The notes: a model not told the origin generated them from the letters alone. A stretch of DNA of 64,000 nucleotides from Phocoena phocoena (GCF_963924675.1 NC_089230.1:73337223-73401222), one strand, 5' to 3'; numbered from the stretch's first letter, positions 24,240 to 36,360 are shown. Program-made: numbers and translations.

Positions 24240-25720
24240 GCCATGCAGAGAAAGAAAAAGGAGTGACTCATACTCAAGGAAAAAGCACGACTCAATAAAT
24301 AGGTGCTGAGTAAGCACAGATATTAAATTAGGAGACAAAGATGTTGAAGTAGCTAATTATAAATATGGCAAAGAATTAAAACAGAAAACCTCTTGAGTCA
24401 ACTAATAGCAAATCTCAACAAATTGGAAACTTCAGAGAAAGAACCAGTTGGTAATTACAGAGCTGAAAAGTCCAGTAACAAAAGAAAAATTCACTAGATT
24501 ACTAAAACCTCATATTTGAGGTGACAGAAGAAAAAAAATGTTGAACTTGAAGATAGATGAATAGAAATTAACCAATCCAAAGAACAGAGAAAAAAAATCT
24601 CAAAATGGAGAGAATGTCAGATTTGTGGAAAAATATTAACTGTTTCAATAAATGTGTAAGTGAAGCTTTAGAAGGTGAGAAGAAAAAGAAAGGGTCAGGG
24701 AAAAAAATGTAGGAAAAAAATGGCTGAAATCTTGTCAAATTTGGTGAAACATTTTAACTTTTGGGTCCAAGAACTGCAGTGAATCTCAAGTAGGATAAAC
24801 ACAAAGAGCATTTCACCCAGGCACGTTGTGGTCAAAATGATAAAAGCCAGAGGTAAAGAGAGAATCTTGAAAGTAGCAAGAGAAAACAAAGCATCACATA
24901 TAGGGATTAAGCATTAAGGCCAACTTCTTATAGAAGTAATGACGGCCAAAATACACTAAAATGAGATATTCAAAATGCTGCGGGAGGGGCTTCCCTGGTA
25001 GCGCAGTGGTTAAGAATCTGTCTGCCAATGCAGGGGACACGGGTTCGAGCCCTGGTCCGGGAAGATCCCACATGCCACGGAGCAACGAAGCCCATGTACC
25101 ACAACTACTGAGCTTGCGCTCTAGAGCCCATGAGCCACAGCTACTGAGCCCACGTGCCACAACTACTGAAGCCCACATGCCTGGAGCCCGTGCTCCACAA
25201 CAAAAGAAGCCACGACAATGAGAGGCCCACCCACCGCAAGAAAGAGAAGCCCCCTCTTGCTGCAACTAGAGAAAGCCCGTGCGCAGCAACGAAAACCCCA
25301 CACAGCCAAAAATAAATAAATAAATTTATTTTAAAAAAATGCTGGGGGGAAAACAAACAAAAACACCTTTCATCTAATCTTTTTCCAGCAAAGCTCTGCT
25401 TCAAAAATGAAGGCAAAATAAAGACATTTTTCTATAAACAGATGGAAATAATGCATTACTAGCAGACAATGCTAAGGAAAGTTCTTCAGGCTGACAGTGC
25501 TAAGGAAAGATATGGTAATTGGAATCCATAGGAAGGAATGAAGAGCAAGATAAATGGAAAATATGTGGGTTAATTAGCACAAAAGCAAACTCAAAAGAGG
25601 TTAGCATAAAATTGAAAAACACCTTTTCCCTGCCATTTTCCAGTTCTTTAAAAGTAGAACTTTTGATTGCTTTGAGAAGTAAGGACAGAAGTCAAAGACT
25701 ACACAAAGTAAGAACCTAGC
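24240..25720 (+). repeat. LINE relic, ORF1-only (HAL1-like), split by a SINE
   Basis: A-rich sense-strand text typical of L1/HAL1 ORF1 and its tail: AAAATGATAAAAGCCAGAGG, AAAGAGAGAATCTTGAAAGT, and after the SINE, CAAAAATGAAGGCAAAATAA, AGACATTTTTCTATAAACAG. No RT part. Confidence 0.7.
24988..25336 (+). mobile_element. CHR SINE, long form, in the LINE relic
   Basis: GGCTTCCCTGGTAGCGCAGT to the AAATAAATAAATTTATTTTA tail. Flanks AAAATGCTGCGGGA (24972-24985) and AAAATGCTGGGGGGA (25337-25350) are a slightly diverged duplication. Confidence 0.93.
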
Positions 25721-25949
25721 AGGTGACTGTACAAAAATATGAGAGCCTGAATGGCCGTACCATTCACCTTCACACAGTAAAGGTGAATCAGAAGTGAAAC
25801 AAGCCTGTGGAATTACAGACAAGTATCAGTTCTTTGGGACATTAGGAATTTCAGAACTTAGTCTGCGTTGGCCTAGACATAATGCCATGAGCCTGGGAAA
25901 ATCAAATGCAAATCACCTCTGGAGGAAAATACTTTCATTATAAAACTCA

Positions 25950-27030
25950 TGTTATTCCCACAAATAATTTGGCAAGTACAGTGTTTACCATACAACCAAA
26001 CATAAATAAGTACACAAGTAAACAACATCCATCCACAAGAACTAACAAAAATAGCAAACAATAGAAACAGACTTATGTTATTGGAATTATCAGATGTAAA
26101 CTGTAAAACAACCATGCTTACTATTTTTAACAATACAAAAGACAGATTTGAAGATATCAAAAGGAAAAGGAAACTATAACACTAAGCATATTTGGAAAAG
26201 AATGTCTAAAAAATTTCTGAAAACTATAATTGAAATAGAAAACTCAGTGGGTAGTTTAACAGCAGGTTAGGTACAGCATGGAGAACGATTTAATGAACAG
26301 AAGATAGATGAGAAGAAAAATCTGTAATCCAGCACAGAGACACAAGAAGGTAAAAAATATAGAAGAGAGAGTAGGAGACATAAAACACAGAGGAGATCTA
26401 ATGTATGTTTAATCAGACTTCTAGAAGGAAAAGAGAAATAGAATAGAGCATAGGCAATATTTGAAGAGATAATTGCTGAGAATTTTGCAAAAATGATGAA
26501 CAACAGTTGGTAGTTTGAAGTCCAATGAATTCTACTTAGATGAGGCCCAAGTAAGAGAAATAAAAAGAAGTCTATAGCTAGACACATCAGTGATATGGCA
26601 GAAAAATTAAAAAAAGAAAAGAAAATCTTAAAAGTAACCAAGGAAAAATGACATCACCTTCAAAGGAATAACAGAAATGGAGGTTTGAAGACAGTGGAAT
26701 GAAGTGGAATAATAGTGTGCACAAAGGTTAAAGACTGCTAACCTAGGATTTTATATCAGGAGAAAATGTCCTGGTATGAAAGAATCAAGACAAAGATAAA
26801 TATATTCTCTGTCAAACAAAAGCTAGGATAATTCAATTCTAATGGTTTGGTTTCTTATGAAAAGAAATTTTACCTGTATATTAAGTAAAAGAAAACGATC
26901 CCAGATAGAAGGTCTAAGTTCAAGAAGGATTGGTAAAGAAAGTGGTAAATATGTGGGTGACACTAAATGAATATTAACTGTGTAAATCAATAACACCTTG
27001 TGGGATTAAAATTGTGGAATTAAATTATAG
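25950..27030 (+). repeat. LINE relic, ORF1-only (HAL1-like), another copy
   Basis: Again A-rich with GAGATAATTGCTGAGAATTT, AGAAAATCTTAAAAGTAACC and GGATTTTATATCAGGAGAAA, which correspond to the same part of the ORF1 region as in the copy at 24.24 kb. Confidence 0.65.
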
Positions 27031-27189
27031 TTTAACAACAGCTGGGACAAAAGGGATCACTTTATAATGTTCAGAGGTTCAATTCTGCATCTAATAACAT
27101 GATTTCAAAATAGTAAAGTGAAAAATTGGACTTCAAGGGGAAATTATAAATTCATCATCATAACTTGAGATATATAATAATCTGTTAAA

Positions 27190-27720
27190 CTTTTAAATTT
27201 GTTTTTTTACCTTTTTCTGTGTGTTTTACTGAGCAGTTGTAAACATTTGTAGAAAATCTACAAGGAACAACTTTCCATCTTATTAAAACAATTAAAAAAT
27301 TGTTAGCACACCATTTTTAATGACTGTATATGATTCTCTTGCCTAAATGTATAGTTGTTTATTTAATCCAACCATCCTCAATTTTTAGAAATTTCAGTAT
27401 TTTTCTATTAATACTATAAGCCCCTTAATAGATAAATGTTACAGATATCTGTGAGTATTTCTTTGAGATAAATTTTTAGGCATTTAATTATGGTGTCAAA
27501 ATGTATAAACATTTTTAAGGCCTTCACCAAATGGCTTTCCGGAAATTTATTTGCACTCCTGACAGCAGAATGTAAGTGTATCCAATTCTCCATATCTTCA
27601 TTGCTGCTGCACTTTATCATTCAGAAATATTTTATTTATTTGATGCTGAAAAATATTTTAATTTCCATTTCATTACTAGCGAGTGAATATTTTCCATGGA
27701 TTTTTAAAAAAATCCAAAAT
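27190..27720 (-). repeat. L1M-like 3' relic
   Basis: Reverse L1 3' style: ATGACTGTATATGATTCTCT, TTTGCACTCCTGACAGCAGA, TATTTTCCATGGA. Divergent. Confidence 0.5.
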
Positions 27721-28296
27721 GGTTATGTTTATATTCAGTTCTATTAAATATTTAGTTTACTGTTTAAATTTTCCTGTAAATGAAGAACTCAGATAACCAG
27801 ATTTGGTAACAATTGTACATTAATCGACTCAGTGAGATTCTGGGTAGATATCAATGTGAGGTTCACAGCTTCTGTTCATGGGCTTTAGAATACTGTGATT
27901 AAAAAGCCTTTTTCAGTGACTCCTAGTTTTGTGGCTACTCTGTAGAAAGGAGGGAACCAAATGACTAATTTTTAGGTGAGTGGGCTTTGCCTGTGATGTG
28001 ACTAGTTATTATGACCTTGCATACGTGTGAGCAGAGTCTTGCCGCACCAGGCTCACCTGGCCACGTGCTCTTCTAAAACAACACCAAGTTACCTGAAGTC
28101 TCAGACTGTCTCCTTGTAGCCATCATTGCTTTGTCTTCTGACACTAAGTCATTTTTGGAAAAGTTTTACTAGATGGTAATTGGACCAGTATAACGAATAT
28201 TTGGTTTGGAATGTCTTAATTTGGAACCAGCATGTCCACAATAGAAATATTAATGTATTGGGGGGATCTTTTAATATTCTTATTTTTTGTTTCTAG

Positions 28297-28366
28297 AAAG
28301 CACGAAGTTTTATATGACAGAGATAATTATTCAGCCATCTGAAAGAAATTTTCCCATCATACCAAG
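28297..28366 (+). CDS. UBE3D: UBE3D internal exon (approx. residues 224-246)
   Basis: The acceptor is a T-rich tract ending in TTTCTAG and the donor is AG|GTACAA. The first two bases complete a Glu codon. The reading is STKFYMTEIIIQPSERNFP followed by IIP and a split Arg codon, aligning without gaps to human UBE3D. A short-form SINE in reverse orientation starts about 300 bp downstream, in the 1.2-kb intron before the next exon. No disabling change is seen. The donor differs from the GTAAG consensus at position +4 (GTACAA), so it may be a weaker site. Confidence 0.93.
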
Positions 28367-29604
28367 GTACAAATAGCTGATTAAGTGTGTTCTGTAATTT
28401 CACATGTAAGGAAAGATAGGTATTTGGGAATTATTAATTATAATTATTTATTGTAAGTGATTATTTGGGAATTCATTTTTATTTATACCCCTCTTTGTTT
28501 GGAAAGGAAAAATAAACGTCTTTGGAAAGGTTTTTAGGTAGTGGAACCAAACCACAGATATGAAAGATTTGAGGATTTATTTATGGTTTGCTTGCATAAT
28601 GGTATAGACAAATGTGCTCTTATAAATCTTCTAGTTCTGAAAGGTTTTTGTGTTTCTTTTTTTTTTTTTTCTCTGCGGTACGCAGACCTCTCACTGTCGT
28701 GGCCTCTCCCATTGCGGAGCACAGACTCCGGACACGCAGGCTCAGCGGCCATGGCTCACGGGCCCAGCCGCTGTGCGGCATGTGGGATCTTCCCGGACCA
28801 GGGCACGAACCCGTGTCCCCTGCATTGGCAGGCGGACTCTCAACCACTGTGCCACCAGGGAAGCCCTGTGTTTCTTTTTATGTGCTAGATACCCAAGGTT
28901 TTATGATATAATCACTCATAGGTTTTTGAGTAATTATTTCTGGTTTTAATTTAACTTACTTGAAACATGGGTTAGTTTTCAAATGACTTGTGTGTTTTTA
29001 AAAAGAATGTTACTTAGCCACTCAATCCATTAGTGTTTCTTTTCTTGGAATCTTTTTAGTCTTGCAAATGAAAGTTAACGGTAGTTATGTCTTTATTTCA
29101 GCTAATTTATTGATGTCTAAAAATTATGGCTCTCTGAATATAACCTTGAAATTTATCCTCCTATAAATACTTTGATTCTGTACCTCAGATCTGACACTCT
29201 GAGGGAATACAAATGGAAAACATTGGAGATAATACTGTCTAATGTTTGGGAGGAAATTTCTTACCTTCTTTTTTAACTTATTATTCACTGTTGAATGTAC
29301 CGCAGCACAAATGGATTATTGACTTGTCTAACAGTATTTTTTTATTCAGTGGGGGGAATAGTTAGGTTTGGGGTGGAAAATGTATTAAGGATCAAAGAAT
29401 GGGTTATAGAAAGACTGGTGCAAGCACAAATACATTACAGTCGATTAAAATTAGCACAGGTTGTGAGGGGATGGACAGCATATAGAAAAGTCCAGCATGC
29501 ACCCACCTCTGCCTTATAGGTGCCCTGTGGGTATTTTTGACTCATCCTGCCAGTTAGACTTATTACGAGAGGCACATTGTGAAAACTGGTTTGTGTTCAA
29601 ACAG
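28367..29604 (+). other. UBE3D: UBE3D intron, 1.2 kb
   Basis: The shortest intron in the window. It holds one short-form SINE (28661-28866, reverse orientation). The rest, 28880-29604, shows no recognised repeat; the 74-codon frame at 29295-29519 has no similarity I know and no splice context. Confidence 0.92.
28661..28866 (-). mobile_element. CHR SINE, short form
   Basis: T tract, GCGGTACGCAGACCTCTC, through to CCACCAGGGAAGCCC. Flanks TGTGTTTCTTTT (28649-28660) and TGTGTTTCTTTTT (28867-28879). Sits in the 1.2-kb UBE3D intron, 295 bp after the exon ending at 28366. Confidence 0.94.
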
Positions 29605-29713
29605 GTCTCAGTTTGTACAGAGCATTATTGCCCAGTGCCTGGTGGAACTCTCCTCTGCTAGAAGCACTTTTAGATTCACTCTTCAAGGACACGACGGCAA
29701 AGCGTACATCTTG
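29605..29713 (+). CDS. UBE3D: UBE3D internal exon (approx. residues 246-282)
   Basis: Acceptor TTCAAACAG, donor TTG|GTAAGA. The first base completes the Arg codon split at 28366. Reading then gives SQFVQSIIAQCLVELSSARS, TFRFTLQG, and HDGKAYIL, matching human UBE3D with conservative changes. The junction to the next exon is phase 0. This and the following exon belong to the part of the family fold compared with HECT ligases. There is no internal stop. The intron to the next exon is 3.3 kb. Confidence 0.94.
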
Positions 29714-30109
29714 GTAAGAAATGATTTCACCCAGCTTTTTGTAGCCTAGTAATCCCGGGTCTCAGAAATTCTTTGGTTTTTGTCATTCTTTTTTCTTAAT
29801 TCTCGGGTCTAGAAAATAAATGATGAAAAATTGAGTTTTTAATCTCAGTTTAATTCACAAATCAAGTCCCCTTAATTGGACAAGTGATTTAAGTGCCTCT
29901 GCGTGCTAGGTACTAGGGATTTAGAGACAACTACAACCTGATTCCTCGGTAGAAGCTCATGCCACAAGGTGAAGTTTTTCTACTCTTAGTTTTTAATGGC
30001 TTTCTTGGTCAGCGTAACACAATTCTGTCTTTCTCACTTTTTTCCCCATTTGATACTCTTATGGCTAAAATACGTTCTGCTGCTCCTGTTTTTGTTTTTA
30101 TTGTTTTGT

Positions 30110-30610
30110 GTGTGTGTGGTAAGAACACCTAATGTGATCTACCCTCTTTACAGACTTTTCAATGCACAATACAGCATTGTTAGTTACAGACGCAGTGTTG
30201 TAGAACCGGTCTCTAGAACTTACTCACCTTGCCCAACTAAAACTTTATACCCTTTGATTAACAACTCCCCATTCTTCCCTCCCTCCAGCGCCTGGCAACC
30301 AGCATTCTGCTTTCTGCTTCTATGTGTTAGACTATTTTAGATTCCTCGTGTAAGTGGAATCATGTATTCTTATCCTGCTGTGTCTGACTTGTCTTATTTA
30401 TCATAATGTCCTTGAGGTTCATCTGTACTGTTGCATATGACAAGATTTCTTTCTTTTTAGAGGCTAAATAATATTCCATAGGGTGTATGTACCACATTTT
30501 CTTCATCCATTCATCACTGGTGGACAGTTAGGTTGTTTCTGCATCTTGGCTATTGTAAACAGTGCTGCAGCGAACATGGGAGTGCAGAGATCTCTTTGAG
30601 ATCCTGATTT
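30110..30610 (-). repeat. L1 3' end relic
   Basis: Reverse L1 ORF2/3' UTR text: GTAAGAACACCTAATGTGAT, CTTTTTAGAGGCTAAATAAT, ATTCCATAGGGTGTATGTAC, TGGCTATTGTAAACAGTGCT. Confidence 0.85.
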
Positions 30611-31098
30611 CAGCACTTGGATGCTTGAGAAGTAGTAGCAAGTTTTGGAGAAAAGCCTCCGCAGTTAGCAGAATCATCCCCTACACGTACCACAAGCATT
30701 TAATATTAAACTGCTCCTGTCAAAAATAATGTTCTGCAGAAAACAATTGGGGACATAATGTGAAAATCCAAGATCGAGGGCCCCCGCCTCTTCTCTGCCT
30801 CCACACCTGCTTTATTCAACCAGTAAACATATATTGAGTACTTCTTATTTGAAAGACACTGTCCTGGGTGCACAAGATAGAACCAAAAATGCCTTTGAGG
30901 ACCTCGCAAGCTAATAAGGGAGCATGGTAGCTAAAAGGAGAGAGGGATTGAAGTGATTATTAGGTGTTGCTTTGTGGCTGTCCATCCATCACAGGGACCC
31001 CATGCTTCTCTAATTCCAGATAATTTCTATTCAAAGCTGAAATATTTTCTAACTCAGGTTGATACTAAGTATACCTCATAGTCCTAGTCTGAAATCAG

Positions 31099-31238
31099 TC
31101 TTTTTTTTTTTTTTCACCTTTTATTTCAGCCGTACTGCACACCTTGCGAGGTCTTAGTTCCCTGACCAGGGATCAAACCCGTGCCCTCTGCACGTGGAAG
31201 TGCGGAGTCCTAGCCACTGGGCCACCAGGGAATTCCCT
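31099..31238 (-). mobile_element. CHR-related SINE, 140-bp form
   Basis: Reverse: T tract, GGTCTTAGTTCCCTGACCAG, GGATCAAACCCGTGCC (B box), to CCACCAGGGAATTCCC. This form lacks the middle block of the long form. Confidence 0.85.
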
Positions 31239-31374
31239 TAATTTCCTTTTATTGCAAAGTTTTCGAGTTGAAAATCAGGAGTAGGAACTTTTTAAACTTA
31301 CTACTAATGTCTATTTAAATTAAAAAAAAATTTTTTTTTGTAAAAGTAATACAGTCTTGAACCACATTCTGACA

Positions 31375-31855
31375 GCATGAAGAACATAAAAGAAGTGGTA
31401 GCTCCCCTGTCCTGTCCCCTCTTCTGCCCCGCTGTGTCATACCATCCGGAGGTAATCATTAACAGCCTGACATGCGTACTTCATCATTCTTTTCCCTGTT
31501 TACAGTTCTGTGTACATACGCCCACAGGTATTTGTAAAAATAACAATAATGATGTGATTCGCATTGTTCTTTAACATGCGTTCTTCACACAACCAGGTAT
31601 CGTGAGGCTTGTTTCTTTGTTAGTGTAAATATGGATTGGACTCTTCCGAATGAGTAGAATTCCACTGTATGGCCGGTAAAGACAGTGCTGCAGGGGAAAT
31701 CCTCTTTGCACATGTATTTTAGTACTTCAGAAACAGATCTTTCTCATCTTATGCAGTATTGGAATTTGTGTACTTGAAACTCTGATATTTTATATCACCT
31801 CTAAAAAGTTGGACTAATTTATCCCTTGTGAACATCCTTTATCCCTTATAGACAT
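31375..31855 (-). repeat. Probable L1M-like 3' relic
   Basis: GGAGGTAATCATTAACAGCC and ATTCCACTGTATGGCC resemble reverse L1M 3' end text. Weak resemblance. Confidence 0.4.
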
Positions 31856-31859
31856 TCTT

Positions 31860-32066
31860 TTTTTTTTTTTTTTTGCGGTACGCGGGCCTCTCGCTGTCGT
31901 GGCCTCTCCCATTGCGGAGCACAGGCTCCGGACGCGCAGGCCCAGTGGCCATGGCTCACGGGCCTAGCCGCTCCATGGCATGTGGGATCTTCCCGGACCG
32001 GGGCACAAACCTGTGTCCCCTGCGTCGGCAGGCGGATTCTCAACCCCTGCGCCACCAGGGAAGCCC
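31860..32066 (-). mobile_element. CHR SINE, short form
   Basis: T tract, GCGGTACGCGGGCCTCTC to CCACCAGGGAAGCCC. Flanks CCTTATAGACATTCTT (31844-31859) and CCTTATAACATTCTT (32067-32081). Confidence 0.94.
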
Positions 32067-32514
32067 CCTTATAACATTCTTGGTGCCTCCGCCCAGGTCC
32101 CCTCTCCTTGGCTGGTCCCCCCCTTTCCCATTGCTGAGAATGTTGCCTGCTCACGGCTCACGGTCACCCTCTTCTCCAGAGACTTGTCCCATCCTGACAG
32201 ATGCTGCCTGGCCCGGGAGTTTCCTGTCCTCCGCCGTCCCCCCACCCCTGCCCTACTCAGCCCACTGCCGATGACCCGACCCTGGGCTACAAAACCTGCC
32301 ATCTCCTGTCTCAAGATGGGACAGACTCTGTAGGTGGAATTCAGGCTTCAGAGCTCCCTGTGAGATCAGGCTGAGTCCACATTGTTGGCTACCCTGCCTT
32401 ATCTTCTTGCCCTCTCTCCCTTTCTCCTGAGAGTATTTCCTCAGTGAATCAGCTGTGTCCAAATCCCAAAATAGTCTTCCATGAGCAACGTGTGGGAATA
32501 CCTGCTCCAAACCC

Positions 32515-32935
32515 CTCTTCTGAGCTGACTGTTACCAATCTTTTTGTATTTGCCAATCTGATAAGTGAAAAGTGGTGGCAAAGAATTTTGCATTTCCTTA
32601 TTACTAGTTATGTTAACATTTTAATATATTTATCACTTATTTTTTCTGTTTATATTCTGTTCAGTTCTGTTCATATTCTTCGCCTGTATTTCTCTTGGGC
32701 TGTTTTTTTTTTTTTTCTCTTATTGATTGCTAGGAGCTCTATAGATTATGGATCATAACTTTGTATGTATTAAATATTTTCTCCTAATCAGTTGTCTTTT
32801 CTTTAAAAACTTTGTGTTGTCAGTGGCTCTACCAAAGGTTATACTTTGAAAGTCTTACCCTACTTAAAAGTTACATATGTGATATTTTTTCTGGTGTTTT
32901 ATAGTTTTGTCTTTTTTTAATGGTTTTGTTTTTGT
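32515..32935 (-). repeat. L1-like relic
   Basis: ATTAAATATTTTCTCCTAAT and GTCTTTTCTTTAAAAACTTT resemble reverse L1 3' regions. Lies just before the exon at 33012. Confidence 0.5.
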
Positions 32936-33011
32936 TTTTTTGAGTGGTGGTATGAGGTCTGAATAGGGTTGTGATATTCTTGTACTTGGACTTTTCTCTC
33001 CATGTCTTTAG

Positions 33012-33175
33012 CTATGGCTTTTAAACTCAGACACTTTGGTGATTGAAGCTTTGGAAAGTTCCACAAGTATCAAAAAATTCCCTCTGTTGGAAGACTTATT
33101 GAAGGCCGATTCCAGTTCTGCCTGGAATGCTGTTAAGGTCCTCTACCAGCCATGCATCAAAAGCAGGAATGCAGA
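33012..33175 (+). CDS. UBE3D: UBE3D internal exon (approx. residues 283-337), last one visible
   Basis: Acceptor TCCATGTCTTTAG, donor GCAGA|GTAAGT. The reading is LWLLNSDTLVIEALESS, then SIKKFPLLEDLLKADSSSAW, then NAVKVLYQPCIKSRNAE with the last codon split after two bases. It matches human UBE3D strongly. The stretch LESSTS and the end (RNAE, where I recall RNEK in human) are the most divergent parts. The coding sequence must continue: about 50 C-terminal residues are missing and I found no candidate exon to 64000. The C-terminus of this family is implicated in ligase function, so the window does not show a complete enzyme. Confidence 0.93.
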
Positions 33176-33474
33176 GTAAGTCATCCTTTTGTTCTCTCCC
33201 TCCACATTGGTTTTCGTTTCTGTTGCCACATTGGTGTTAAGACATTAAGGAATTAAATGGGACTGTACCACTTCCCTACTTGATGCTCTGGCAATCATAC
33301 TGCTACCCATTGTGCTTTAAAAATGGGTTGAATCATTACAGGTCATTCATGCTAATGTGCAGAAAGCTTGCTTTTACTGAAAATAATTGGTCTTTTTTTT
33401 TTGTAATCTCAGCTGTCTGTACATATGGCTGCAGGACTAAATCAGGCTTCAACAGCTATGACTATTTACTGATA

Positions 33475-33890
33475 AACACTTTCCAGGCATTGGGATACAG
33501 TTGTGAACAAAACGCAGCCCCTGCCTCCTGGGGTTGTCATCCTCATAGGGAGAAAGAAAGCAGGCCATAAACAAAACAGACAAAACATCAAAAACTGATA
33601 TGGCTCTTCCTGTAAGTCAGGAGCTCATCTGAGGGCTTCTCGCTCCTTTAAGCCCAACAACAACCCTGTGGGGTAGGTACACTTATCACCCCATTTTAAA
33701 GACAAGGACACTGAGACACAGGTGTGAAATGTAAAGCAAGTTAGTAGGGTGTAGGAGGTTGGCATTTTGTACTGAAAAGTCAAAGAAGGTTCCTCAGATA
33801 AAATGATATTTAAGTGGAAAACTTGAAGGCAGTGAGGGAGTGAGCCATATCTGAGGAAGAGCATTCTTGGCAGAGGGAACAGAAAATGTT
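33475..33890. repeat. Old interspersed repeat pieces (MIR and LINE-like)
   Basis: Includes CATTTTAAAGACAAGGACAC (reverse MIR core) and GCAGTGAGGGAGTGAGCCAT, the same style as at 120-398. Both are very diverged. Confidence 0.45.
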
Positions 33891-34019
33891 CTTATTTAAA
33901 CAGATTGGAAGTTTATACTTGTCCTGTACTCTCTGATGGGTTTGATCAAATTTGTACTAAGAACAGAAAGATCCCAGTCTTCTTCTGGGAAGTAAATAAG
34001 AAATTTTTAAAAATTATTG

Positions 34020-36360
34020 CTTGTCTTTTCTTTTCTTTGAATTATGCAAGCAGTTCGAGTTATAAAATATTCAAACAGTAGAGACTTACATAAAGTAAAC
34101 TGTGAAAGTTCTCCATCATGTCTCTCTCCAGAAGAAAAAAGTATGTTGTGAATTTTTCCACTTTTTTTCCATTTTGCATCTTAACATAATTTGCAGGATG
34201 CATGTGTATTTTTTTACACTTGAAAAAACAAAAAACAAAACAACAACACACTGTGTCTTGGAGATTCTTTCCATGTCAGTGCTTGACATTTTATGAAAGG
34301 ATGTACTGTAAGTAATTTAACCATTTTTCTGTTGCTGGATATTTGGGTTATTACTTTTTTGTGGCTATAATTAGTATTCCACTGTATGTTGTATATTTGT
34401 TTTGCAATTATGTGTACTTTTTAATGAGGTATTTCTAAAAGTAGAATCACTAAGTCAAAGGGTGTAACATTTAAAATTTAATAGGTAATATCAAATTATT
34501 TTGCAAAAAGGCATTGCAAATTTATACTCCCACATAAAGTTTCTATAAATGCCCATTTCCCTACACCCTCACCCAAGCTGCTACGTAGATTTTTGCCCAT
34601 CTGATGCCAGTCTAAATGAAACAGATTCAGTTGACTCTCCTTGTGTTTTATTGAAGCATGATCAGAGAATATGGCTTATGTATTTGATGTTCTGGGGACT
34701 TTGTTGAGGGGTGTGTGTGCGTGGTGTGTACCTTTATGTATTTAGATTTATATAGTCAAATTTATTAAAACTTTTTATTCCTCTTTTTAATTTATTTGAA
34801 ACGTGGATATTTTGAGAAGGGTATGTTAAATCTCATGCTGTGATAATGGAAAAGTCATTTTCTTCTGGTTTTGATGCCTGTTTTCGCAGTATATATTTTG
34901 AAGCTATGTAATTAGGTACATGAAAGGTTTGTGCCATAACGACTTGACTAATTGTGTATTTCATCAGTAAGATTTTTCTCTCCTTTCATTTTATGTTAAT
35001 TTTCTTTAATTCTAATTTGATGTTATTATTGCTATATTTACTTTTCTTTTTAAAAAATTATTGATCTTTTTCCAATTGTGTTTTTTCAGTTGTGTGTTAT
35101 TTTATCTTAGGTATATATCTTATTAACATTAACCTTGTAAACAACATGTAGCTGGATATTTTAAAACTCCAATGTGACAGTCTGTTTATTTTAATAGTAA
35201 ACTTAATTAATTTACATTTATTGTGATTACTGATGTAGTTGAACTTAGTCTGCTAACTTTTACATTGGTTGGCTTCTCTGTGTCATTTCTTTCCTGTAAT
35301 GATTTGAATATAAAAAAAAAATCTATTTCAAAATGATTTTTAATGGTTAACCTTAAATTTTTTTTTTTTTTTTTTTTTTTTGCGGTACGTGGGCCTCTTA
35401 CTGCCGTGGCCTCTCCCGTTGCGGAGCACAGGCTCCGGACGCGCAGGCTCAGTGGCCATGGCTCACAGGCCCAGCTGCTCCGTGGCATGTGGGATCCTCC
35501 TGGACCGGGGCATGAACCCATGTCCCCTGCATCGGCAGGCAGACTCTCATCCACTGTGCCACCAGGGAAGCCCTTAAATTTTTAAGACATATCCTTATAC
35601 TTGTTTTTCAAAGCTGTCAATATGTAGATTTATCTAGTATCCATTGTCTTCACCGAAACAAGAAACGACTCTTAACAGAGTTTCACATTCACTCTCTTGC
35701 TCCCTCCCGAATGCACTCTCTCCCTTTCTGATTCTGATGATGGTGGTTGTTTCTTCTTAAAGAAGTATCAAGCCAAAGCTCTACCCCTTTTGCTTACTTC
35801 TTACTTATACTCGTGCATTATCACCATAAATGTTTTTATTGTGTAAGTCTGTTTCCATAAAAACATACAGGATTGCTTGATGGTTTTAAAAATGTTTACA
35901 AATAGTATTACATTGTATGTATATTTTTACAATTTTTTATACTCACGATTCTTTGTTCCAATTGTTTGATTTGATAAAGTCCAACAACTCTTTTAAACTT
36001 GGACTGTAGTCGATCCTTGAATATCTGAAAATGTCTTGTACCTATTTTGTCTCTCTGAAAACCTTTAGGATTTTCTCTTTATCCTTGATTTCTAAGATTT
36101 CTTTCAGAGGTGTCTAAATGTAAGTGTTTATTCAAGATTTTCTCTAATGTCATAATCTGTCCTCAGTCTCTGTGAGAATCATAATTATACTTAAAAGTCT
36201 TCTGTTTTTTCTATTAACTCTTGTTCCTTGGATATTAACTCTTCTCTTTTGGAAAAAAAGAAAAAAAAGCATTGTGTTTGGTACTGCCTTTCATGGTGTT
36301 GCTTTTCCCAAATGTTTGATGATTTTACTGGAATTCCTGCACCGGGCTGTAAACTCCAGG
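34020..36360 (-). repeat. L1M-type relic, fragmented, interrupted by a SINE
   Basis: Reverse L1 3' UTR and ORF2-side text, for example GTAGAATCACTAAGTCAAAG, TTTATACTCCCACATAAAGT, AATTTACATTTATTGTGATT, TTGGTTGGCTTCTCTGTGTC. A SINE (35363-35572) interrupts it. The right end is vague. Confidence 0.6.
35363..35572 (-). mobile_element. CHR SINE, short form
   Basis: T tract then GCGGTACGTGGGCCTCTT to CCACCAGGGAAGCC. Flanks CTTAAATTTTT (from 35352) and CTTAAATTTTT (35573-35583). Confidence 0.93.

Larger units (their letters stand above)
20098..28296 (+). other. UBE3D: UBE3D intron, 8.2 kb
   Basis: Dominated by A-rich, ORF1-like LINE relics on the + strand (about 21.6-22.7, 24.24-25.72 and 25.95-27.03 kb), an L2 tail (21925-22040), two long-form SINEs and an L1M relic (27190-27720). 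The stretches 20110-21400, 22750-23780 and 27730-28290 have no recognisable gene. Confidence 0.9.
29714..33011 (+). other. UBE3D: UBE3D intron, 3.3 kb
   Basis: Holds an L1 3' relic (30110-30610), two SINEs of different form (31099-31238 and 31860-32066) and weaker L1-like segments (31375-31855, 32515-32935). The segment 32082-32510 is GC-richer than its surroundings and not identified. Confidence 0.92.
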
